Positions 22,465 through 26,202 of a DNA stretch of 26,202 bases are shown piece by piece. The stretch is from a virus. The translations under genes were made by a program, and so were the position numbers. Where the stretch lies: positions 1 through 26,202 of the IMG/VR virus record IMGVR_UViG_3300025816_000064; one strand, 5' to 3'. The notes under the pieces were generated by a model. It did no database searches, had not been told where the DNA came from, and saw nothing but the letters and a program-made list of their open reading frames with translations. How positions within the stretch are numbered: position 1 is the stretch's first letter; every line of letters begins with the position of its first letter.

Positions 22465-22482
22465 TCTTTTCTATGTTGTCAA
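22453..22482 (-). promoter_or_regulatory. Possible sigma70-like promoter of the DUF932-like gene
   Basis: Minus strand: perfect -35 TTGACA (22482-22477), an 18-base spacer and -10 AACAAT (22458-22453, 4/6). It lies inside the end of the lipoprotein gene, so the hexamer also encodes Leu-Asp; a chance match is possible. If used, the start of transcription would fall between the arms of the 11-base inverted repeat. Confidence 0.35.
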
Positions 22483-22612
22483 GTCTTTTCTTTACATCTT
22501 CTAGTTGTGTGTAATTCAACACACTATGTACACTAGAAGTAAGTAACATAGCAGGTGTTAGACAACCTGACAAGACTGTTGTTGCCACCATGATGGCGAT
22601 CCATTTTTCCAT
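22457..22612 (-). CDS. Small phage lipoprotein, 51 residues
   Basis: 51 codons from the ATG at 22612, with AAGGAAGG 8 bases upstream. Residues 1-17 are a short type II signal peptide ending in the lipobox VLSGC (C17): MEKWIAIMVATTVLSGC. The mature part has a Ser/Leu segment and a charged helix (YTQLEDVKKRLDNIEKKE). It should be anchored in a membrane facing the periplasm. Small phage lipoproteins of this kind can block superinfection (as T5 Llp does), but that role is only a possibility here. It starts 55 bases inside the end of the preceding gene. Confidence 0.7.
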   Translation of the reverse strand: MEKWIAIMVATTVLSGCLTPAMLLTSSVHSVLNYTQLEDVKKRLDNIEKKE

Positions 22613-23052
22613 GTAGCAAACCTTCCTTTGTCTCCAATGTAATAGTCACGGTACGCCTTGATAACATTGATACTTTTATATTCGTCAGGCATACACTGCG
22701 GCGGGTCAATCCAACCCTCTTCTCGTAACTCGTATGGTAGTTGCATTAGATTACAAACAATTCCTTTTCTTTCTGTTGCATGTATTTTTCTGTATCTTTT
22801 TGTGTACTCACGACAAGTGTTAGATAACAGTCTATACAACCAACGGTAGTGATGTACACTTTGTCTTGCCCACACTGCTGACGGGTGATTCTTGTGCGTG
22901 GACTTGTAACATTCGATGCTTGGCACACCGTCAAGTTCATGGTGTGCAGTTGATAGTAGTTGTGCATACTCAAGAATCATCTTGACAACGTGCTTGTCGC
23001 AATGATATGCTGCACAAATTTCTGGGTTGTTGTGTAAGTAAAAGATATTCAT
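22558..23052 (-). CDS. Conserved phage protein with a CDKHVVKM motif
   Basis: 164 residues beginning MNIFYLHNNPEICAAYHCDKH, then VVKMILEYAQLLSTAHH, and later THKNHPSAVWARQSVHHYRW. I recall this N-terminal pattern (CDKHVVKM-x-x-E-x-x-QLLSTAH) from many marine and cyanophage proteins without a known function. The conserved Cys and His residues (C18, H21, H36, H37, H53, H56) could bind a metal or form a catalytic site. The ATG overlaps the stop of the gene before it (TGATG). Possible roles include nucleic acid or nucleotide chemistry; none is shown. Confidence 0.75.
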   Translation of the reverse strand: MNIFYLHNNPEICAAYHCDKHVVKMILEYAQLLSTAHHELDGVPSIECYKSTHKNHPSAVWARQSVHHYRWLYRLLSNTCREYTKRYRKIHATERKGIVCNLMQLPYELREEGWIDPPQCMPDEYKSINVIKAYRDYYIGDKGRFATWKNGSPSWWQQQSCQVV

Positions 23053-23231
23053 CAGTCATTCTCCTCTAACGATTCAATAATGTCTTTCATCTGAAAGCCA
23101 AGACGAACAAGTCCTTCGACATATTCATCCTTGCTTATTACTTTATAGTCATAGAGTGTACGCATTCTATCCACCTTACGCTGCCAAAATTCTTCGACAG
23201 GTACTACATTATTATCGTTCCGCTTCTTCAT
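23052..23231 (-). CDS. Small hypothetical protein, 59 residues
   Basis: 59 residues from the ATG at 23231; the frame is open further upstream to 23357, but that part overlaps a better gene in another frame. Charged and helical with two short amphipathic stretches (FWQRKVDRMRTLYDYKVISK, then GFQMKDIIESLEEND). The KVISKDEYVEGLVRLG turn resembles small helical phage proteins. The start overlaps the previous gene by 20 bases, and the stop forms TGATG with the next gene. Confidence 0.6.
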   Translation of the reverse strand: MKKRNDNNVVPVEEFWQRKVDRMRTLYDYKVISKDEYVEGLVRLGFQMKDIIESLEEND

Positions 23232-23370
23232 ACGACATACCATGCTTCTCTCTCCATGTGTCACAGTACTCCTCGTACCGTGACTTGCATACCATAGGAT
23301 CGTAGTACCATCTTGGCATACGATTATACCTACGTTCCAATTCGTCACACCATTCATAGAACGTCATCAT
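23212..23370 (-). CDS. Small Tyr/Arg-rich protein, 52 residues
   Basis: 52 residues, two ATGs at the start, GAGGAAAC upstream. Rich in Tyr, Trp, Arg and Glu (WCDELERRYNRMPRWYYDPM, then KSRYEEYCDTWREKHG), with C8, C28 and C36. It overlaps the small membrane gene before it by 4 bases and the 59-residue gene after it by 20. It was hidden under a longer spurious frame. No family recognised. Confidence 0.65.
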   Translation of the reverse strand: MMTFYEWCDELERRYNRMPRWYYDPMVCKSRYEEYCDTWREKHGMSYEEAER

Positions 23371-23531
23371 CTTTTAAGTTTCCTCATATAATAACTGCAT
23401 AGCATAAGTATCATACCATACAATAGAACACAAACTGAAAGCCAATGCTCTTGCACTGACTCGTTGTGGTATGTGCCGCCAATACCTGCGACAGCACACA
23501 CCACACCAACGAATAACATAAAGTTAGCCAT
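23367..23531 (-). CDS. Small two-helix membrane protein, 54 residues
   Basis: 54 residues with two hydrophobic segments (NFMLFVGVVCAVAGIGG and LSVCVLLYGMILMLCSYY) joined by a short polar loop, ending in MRKLKR. This is a hairpin inner-membrane protein with both ends likely in the cytoplasm. Holin or superinfection-exclusion functions are possible, but a holin already sits in the lysis cassette. The ATG follows the palindrome at 23535-23548 by 3 bases, with no other clear SD. Confidence 0.65.
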   Translation of the reverse strand: MANFMLFVGVVCAVAGIGGTYHNESVQEHWLSVCVLLYGMILMLCSYYMRKLKR

Positions 23532-23745
23532 CTGTTACACCAGTGTAATCTGTGGATAACTGGATACGACTATCCTCTCCGTAGCCATCTTTGTAGAGGG
23601 TAGCAATCTCTCGTTCGTTACCATCCTCATCGATGGCAACGACAGAAACGGTGTGAAAATAACCCGCCTCTGATGCAGAAGGTACAGTATTCTGCATCAG
23701 TTTTAGTTCTGACACACCAAATACATTTGTTGGTCCAACTCTCAT
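23524..23745 (-). CDS. Small hypothetical protein
   Basis: 73 residues, mostly beta-strand-like (FHTVSVVAIDEDGNEREIAT). Its end overlaps the small membrane gene by 8 bases, and a junction palindrome lies within its last codons (YTGV). No SD stands out. No family recognised. Confidence 0.55.
   Translation of the reverse strand: MRVGPTNVFGVSELKLMQNTVPSASEAGYFHTVSVVAIDEDGNEREIATLYKDGYGEDSRIQLSTDYTGVTDG
23535..23548. repeat. Junction palindrome copy 2 (TTACACCAGTGTAA)
   Basis: Six-base arms TTACAC/GTGTAA around CA, overlapping the end of the 73-residue gene and ending 3 bases before the ATG of the two-helix membrane protein. Confidence 0.75.
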
Positions 23746-23750
23746 CAGTC

Positions 23751-23966
23751 TTACTCCTCTTCCAGTAGTTTCTTCACTTGTGTTTCATCGTATTCAATTT
23801 GGATATCAAGAGTATCCCAATCGAAATCGTTTGTGTCTGCTGCTTGGTCTTCTGCTTTCATACGAATAAAGCCTCGCTCCGTATCTGTCAAGGGACGATC
23901 ACTCTCAACTGTAATGACAGTTGATTGCTGCACGGTACGGTATACCGTTACTTCGTATTCACTCAT
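23751..23966 (-). CDS. Small protein, tandem paralogue A
   Basis: 71 residues from the ATG at 23966 (AAAGGAGAGG upstream). Its N-terminal half closely matches the neighbouring gene at 23983-24201: EYEVTVYRTVQQS, then ESDRPLTDTE, then IRMKAEDQA. The two form a tandem pair, read in order B then A. The beta-strand start and acidic helical end suggest a small adaptor fold, but I recognise no family. Confidence 0.7.
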   Translation of the reverse strand: MSEYEVTVYRTVQQSTVITVESDRPLTDTERGFIRMKAEDQAADTNDFDWDTLDIQIEYDETQVKKLLEEE

Positions 23967-23982
23967 CACACTTTCCTCTCCT

Positions 23983-24201
23983 TTACGTAAGATAGTATCC
24001 ATTACCATCATAGATTGTTACATCTACTTTGTCATCTACTTCTTCATTTTTCCAATCGTAATCAGACAGTTCACCTGCCTCATCCTCTGCCTTTCGGCGA
24101 ATGTATTCTATTTCAGAATCGTTTAGTTCTCTATCACTTTCAATCGTGACAGTAGCACTCTGTTGAACAGTACGATACACTGTCACTTGATACTCCTTCA
24201 T
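23983..24201 (-). CDS. Small protein, tandem paralogue B
   Basis: 72 residues from the ATG at 24201 (GGGAG about 8 bases upstream). Sequence EYQVTVYRTVQQSATVTIES, then ELNDSEIEYIRRKAEDEAGE, mirrors paralogue A. The ATG overlaps the preceding stop as TGATG. The C-terminal ends differ, so the pair has diverged after duplication. Function unknown. Confidence 0.7.
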   Translation of the reverse strand: MKEYQVTVYRTVQQSATVTIESDRELNDSEIEYIRRKAEDEAGELSDYDWKNEEVDDKVDVTIYDGNGYYLT

Positions 24202-24380
24202 CACAAATTCTCCCGTATCTGAATCGTTATCATCACTGCCAGTGACTCTATCTTGTCTTGAATATCAGTGTCAAGTTCAAATCCATAGGCTTGTCCTATG
24301 TCTTCGTACACCTTGTCAAATGCTTCCACCACATCTAGATACAGCATGTGGTGATGCGCTTCGTTACCTTCATGTGACAT
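24201..24380 (-). CDS. Small hypothetical protein, 59 residues
   Basis: 59 residues with a His cluster near the start (EAHHHMLYLD) and an acidic helical body. ATG at 24380 with AAGGA upstream; the stop overlaps the next ATG (TGATG). The His triplet could bind a metal. No family recognised. Confidence 0.6.
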   Translation of the reverse strand: MSHEGNEAHHHMLYLDVVEAFDKVYEDIGQAYGFELDTDIQDKIESLAVMITIQIRENL

Positions 24381-24391
24381 GATCTTAGTCC

Positions 24392-24592
24392 TTAGATAAA
24401 AGCCTTATTTATACCAGTTAGTTTGTACGTCCAAAATAATTCGGCACGGTACATCTTTTCATCTTCGTATAGGTGTTCCCATTGTGTTGTAAACCCTCTA
24501 TCGTTTACAGAATCCTCCTCAATCTTATAGTGAAATTCTTGAATCTCTTCGTCTATAATCTTTTCCCATTCGTTCATTTTTCTTTCGCTCAT
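24392..24592 (-). CDS. Small hypothetical protein, 66 residues
   Basis: 66 residues from the ATG at 24592 (the open frame runs to 24742, but that part overlaps the zinc-ribbon gene). Acidic and aromatic (MNEWEKIIDEEIQEFHYKIE, then WEHLYEDEKMYRAELFWTYK). It overlaps the zinc-ribbon gene by 68 bases in another frame; an ATG at 24577 would shorten the overlap. No family recognised. Confidence 0.55.
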   Translation of the reverse strand: MSERKMNEWEKIIDEEIQEFHYKIEEDSVNDRGFTTQWEHLYEDEKMYRAELFWTYKLTGINKAFI

Positions 24593-24716
24593 GTAACATC
24601 TCTTCTCGTTTGAGATAACATTTAGGACAATACAGCTTGCCCTGCTCAATGATGATTGCCACATCTTTGCAGACATGGCAATCATCTTCGATGTAGTTCC
24701 TATCTTTTGTGGACAT
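24525..24716 (-). CDS. Zinc-ribbon protein
   Basis: 63 residues with a four-Cys zinc ribbon: C13-x2-C16 (CHVC) and C30-x2-C33 (CPKC), followed by a very basic tail (KREEMLHERKKNERMGKDYR). Likely binds nucleic acid or a host transcription protein. The ATG lies only 4 bases after a junction palindrome (24721-24734) and has no SD, so the palindrome's position may set its expression. Overlap with the next gene is noted there. Confidence 0.65.
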   Translation of the reverse strand: MSTKDRNYIEDDCHVCKDVAIIIEQGKLYCPKCYLKREEMLHERKKNERMGKDYRRRDSRISL

Positions 24717-24720
24717 TCTA

Positions 24721-24734
24721 CTACACTAGTGTAG
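24721..24734. repeat. Junction palindrome copy 3 (CTACACTAGTGTAG)
   Basis: Perfect 14-base palindrome. It supplies the TAG stop of the 229-residue gene and ends 4 bases before the zinc-ribbon ATG, with no SD between. Confidence 0.85.
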
Positions 24735-25415
24735 TGTATCAATTACAAAACCAGTCGTATCTTTCTTGGCCTTGCCTTTGGCATATAGTGCTACGACTAC
24801 GTTATCAGGATCAAGAAATCGTAGGTCATCTGCGTCACCGTCTATGACCTTTCGTCCCAAAAACTCTTTGGGAATATTGTTCTTGTCCCTAAATACTACC
24901 GCCATGTTAGCACCATAGTCATTAGCGTATCGCACTACATTGTCTCGATATGCATCGTTCGCTTCCGAGTAAGACAAGGTCAAGTGATAGTTACTAGGCC
25001 AGTTCTTAGCTACCCTGTTGTATACTTTGGTGTAGTCATAGAACTGAATAGCAGGATAGTCTAGTATAATATCTTTCCAATTATAGTCAGACGTTCCATT
25101 CAGTCGCACTACTGGCTGTATACCTTTACGCTCACAATATTTCTGGAACTTGTCCAAGTCTTTGCGTAGTAGCGTGTCAAATTCTTCTGGCACTTGTAAC
25201 AGTAGTTTAGACTTTCTATGCCTAGCAGCTTGCACATTATTAAATGCGCCGCGACCTGCTGTATTCAAGCATCCCGCTTTGCACCCAGCTTGCCTCGCCA
25301 TAGGACATAGGAAATCATCCGGCAGGAGGTACAGAATAGCAGTCAAATATTCTGACCCATCGCCCTTGATAGTTTTTGCATTGTTTCCTACGCCAATCAA
25401 TTTGTAGTTACTCAT
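24726..25415 (-). CDS. Cys-motif phage protein of unknown function (229 residues)
   Basis: 229 residues. The N-terminal part holds FLCPMARQAGCKAGCLNTAG, giving C37-x7-C45-x3-C49, then RGAFNNVQAARHRK. The rest shows strand-like segments spaced like a (beta/alpha) barrel: VVRLNGTSDYNW, AIQFYDYTK, YHLTLSYSEAND, MAVVFRD, VIDGDADDLRFLDP. I recall similar proteins with a CP...C...CLNTAGRGAF core in many phages, with no known function. The three Cys could bind iron or zinc; the layout hints at a radical-SAM-like or aldolase-like barrel, but the canonical CxxxCxxC is absent. The stop lies inside a junction palindrome. Confidence 0.75.
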   Translation of the reverse strand: MSNYKLIGVGNNAKTIKGDGSEYLTAILYLLPDDFLCPMARQAGCKAGCLNTAGRGAFNNVQAARHRKSKLLLQVPEEFDTLLRKDLDKFQKYCERKGIQPVVRLNGTSDYNWKDIILDYPAIQFYDYTKVYNRVAKNWPSNYHLTLSYSEANDAYRDNVVRYANDYGANMAVVFRDKNNIPKEFLGRKVIDGDADDLRFLDPDNVVVALYAKGKAKKDTTGFVIDTLH

Positions 25416-25434
25416 TGCCTTGTTTCCTGTTCTG

Positions 25435-25448
25435 TTACACTAGTGTAG
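25435..25448. repeat. Junction palindrome copy 4 (TTACACTAGTGTAG)
   Basis: 12-base perfect core TACACTAGTGTA, between the stop of the 86-residue gene and the ATG of the 229-residue gene. Confidence 0.85.
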
Positions 25449-25449
25449 T

Positions 25450-25710
25450 CTACCATTCTCTCGGCTGTCTGAATCTGCGCAACTTATACTCTTTTCCATT
25501 CATCCGGCAAGTCCCGCCATTTTCAAACAGTCTAGCAGGTAAACTTATACTGCCGACTCTACAGTAACGTCCCTTTACATCGTGTCCCATGATAAAGACA
25601 CGTTCAAATCCGTTGGCATGATCATTCCTCGCCGCTGGTATACTACCTGCCGCGCCATACTCGAACGGTGTTTCCTTACCGTCTATGTAAAGTGTTTGGT
25701 TATATTTCAT
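25450..25710 (-). CDS. Small hypothetical protein
   Basis: 86 residues, basic, with paired beta-like strands (TLYIDGKETPFEYGAAGSIP, then GRYCRVGSISLPARLFENGG) and two Cys. The ATG follows the stop of the 52-residue gene by 4 bases. No family recognised. A junction palindrome follows directly. Confidence 0.6.
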   Translation of the reverse strand: MKYNQTLYIDGKETPFEYGAAGSIPAARNDHANGFERVFIMGHDVKGRYCRVGSISLPARLFENGGTCRMNGKEYKLRRFRQPREW

Positions 25711-25714
25711 TGCA

Positions 25715-25873
25715 TCAATCCTCTAACCATTGTTTGAACGTCTTGGGAAACTCGTCACGTGCCACGCACCATATGTAGCATTCGTAACGCTCCACCAACT
25801 TAGGCGGCGCGTCCCGTTGCATAAGTTTTTGGTGGTGCAAAAACCTACGGATACTCGCATTCGTCTTGAACAT
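25715..25873 (-). CDS. Small basic protein, 52 residues
   Basis: 52 residues, basic start (MFKTNASIRRFLHHQKLMQR), then an aromatic-rich region with two Cys (ERYECYIWCVARDEFPKTFK). The ATG at 25873 is preceded by AGGGAAAAAGAGAA, nearly the same leader as the 75-residue gene at 26124. A junction palindrome sits just upstream. No family recognised. Confidence 0.6.
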   Translation of the reverse strand: MFKTNASIRRFLHHQKLMQRDAPPKLVERYECYIWCVARDEFPKTFKQWLED

Positions 25874-25891
25874 TTCTCTTTTTCCCTTCTG

Positions 25892-25905
25892 TTACACTAG
25901 TGTAG
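25892..25905. repeat. Junction palindrome copy 5 (TTACACTAGTGTAG)
   Basis: 12-base perfect core; it supplies the TAG stop of the 75-residue gene and lies 18 bases before the ATG of the 52-residue gene. Confidence 0.85.
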
Positions 25906-26124
25906 CGTGTCGATGTATTTCTTTGCAGCTTGAATGCCTACAATGTAATCGTCCGCATCGTTTGGCGCAGGGTAATATACAATCTCCCACCCGTCGTTAG
26001 TTTTCACGGCTATTTCTTCGACGTGCATATCATCATCAAGGCTATGCCTATGCTGTGCTATAGATATTTCATAGCCTCTATATTGAAGACGAATATTGTT
26101 CATGTCGTATTTAAATTCAGCCAT
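25897..26124 (-). CDS. Small hypothetical protein (75 residues)
   Basis: 75 residues from the ATG at 26124 behind AAGGGAAAAGAGAA (a second ATG at 26142 is part of that leader). Beta-rich with an aromatic centre (IRLQYRGYEISIAQHRHSLD, then EIVYYPAPNDADDYIVGIQA). Its end, DTLH-stop, is written within a palindrome, exactly as in the 229-residue gene. No family recognised. Confidence 0.65.
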   Translation of the reverse strand: MAEFKYDMNNIRLQYRGYEISIAQHRHSLDDDMHVEEIAVKTNDGWEIVYYPAPNDADDYIVGIQAAKKYIDTLH

Positions 26125-26145
26125 TTCTCTTTTCCCTTTCATACG

Positions 26146-26159
26146 CTACACTAGTGTAG
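26146..26159. repeat. Junction palindrome copy 6 (CTACACTAGTGTAG)
   Basis: Within the 16-base perfect palindrome GCTACACTAGTGTAGC (26145-26160), just upstream of the 75-residue gene. A small GCGG/CCGC hairpin (26170-26188) lies just beyond it; no gene is visible in the last bases of the window. Confidence 0.85.
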
Positions 26160-26202
26160 CAGATTGTGAGCGGCTTAGGATAAACCGCCCGCGTACTTGC
26201 TA

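Noticed and set aside
22524-22536. TGTACACTAGAAG in the lipoprotein gene as another palindrome copy
   Set aside because: Only the left half-site matches; the right arm is missing.
23232-23357. 101-residue version of the gene at 23052
   Set aside because: The extra N-terminal part overlaps a better 52-residue gene in another frame that has an SD and ATGA coupling.
24593-24742. 116-residue version of the gene at 24392
   Set aside because: The upstream part crosses the zinc-ribbon gene with its clear CxxC pairs and a palindrome.
26170-26188. GCGGTTTA-TCC-TAAGCCGC hairpin near the right end as a terminator
   Set aside because: No U-tract follows on the minus strand and the gene it would end is outside the window.

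Overview
This window looks like part of the genome of a virulent, tailed, probably marine bacteriophage. Virion genes read rightward. A T7-type replication set (family A DNA polymerase, TOPRIM primase-helicase, gp2.5-like SSB, endonuclease I, RecB-type exonuclease) reads leftward, with a class II (B12-dependent) ribonucleotide reductase, ThyX, a dCMP-deaminase-like enzyme, MazG and a phage Hsp20. I see no integrase, CI-like repressor, tRNA, rRNA, CRISPR array or IS element. The DNA is AT-rich by eye. The host cannot be named from sequence alone. An alphaproteobacterium is a guess, based on the small lysis lipoprotein and the overall gene set, which resemble marine podoviruses of Roseobacter/SAR11/SAR116-type hosts.

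Layout. (1) 1-4478, plus strand: the 3' part of a very large virion (ejection-type) protein, a virion structural protein and a small membrane-anchored coiled-coil protein. (2) 4435-8715, minus strand: a late-looking block read as a small acidic protein, a GT8-like glycosyltransferase, a three-domain glycosyltransferase/methyltransferase/MAF-like protein, holin, overlapping i-/o-spanins and small terminase. The two arms converge and their last genes overlap by 44 bases. (3) 8727-9279: hsp20 with its own sigma70-like promoter and a strong intrinsic terminator. (4) 9288-13639: 2OG-Fe(II) oxygenase, RNR, DUF3310-like protein, endonuclease I, RecB-type exonuclease and a small HTH protein. (5) 13679-14304: a structured intergenic element, SSB and its promoter. 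(6) 14301-18841: PD-(D/E)XK-like protein, DNA polymerase, primase-helicase and four tiny genes. (7) 18831-21479: nucleotide metabolism genes with small hypotheticals. (8) 21503-26202: an accessory, probably early, region of short genes (DUF932-like protein, a hidden lipoprotein, a small membrane protein, tandem paralogues, a zinc ribbon, a Cys-rich 229-residue protein).

Nearly all minus-strand genes are linked by ATGA, TAATG or TGATG junctions or short overlaps, so translation is strongly coupled. Eight real genes of 48-59 codons lie in apparent gaps or under longer spurious frames. The most unusual feature is a palindrome, consensus YTACAC-NN-GTGTAR, at six gene junctions between 21.2 and 26.2 kb, each at the stop and/or just before the start of minus-strand genes. 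A seventh copy lies inside the DNA polymerase gene. It looks like the operator or processing signal of an undescribed regulatory circuit in the early region.
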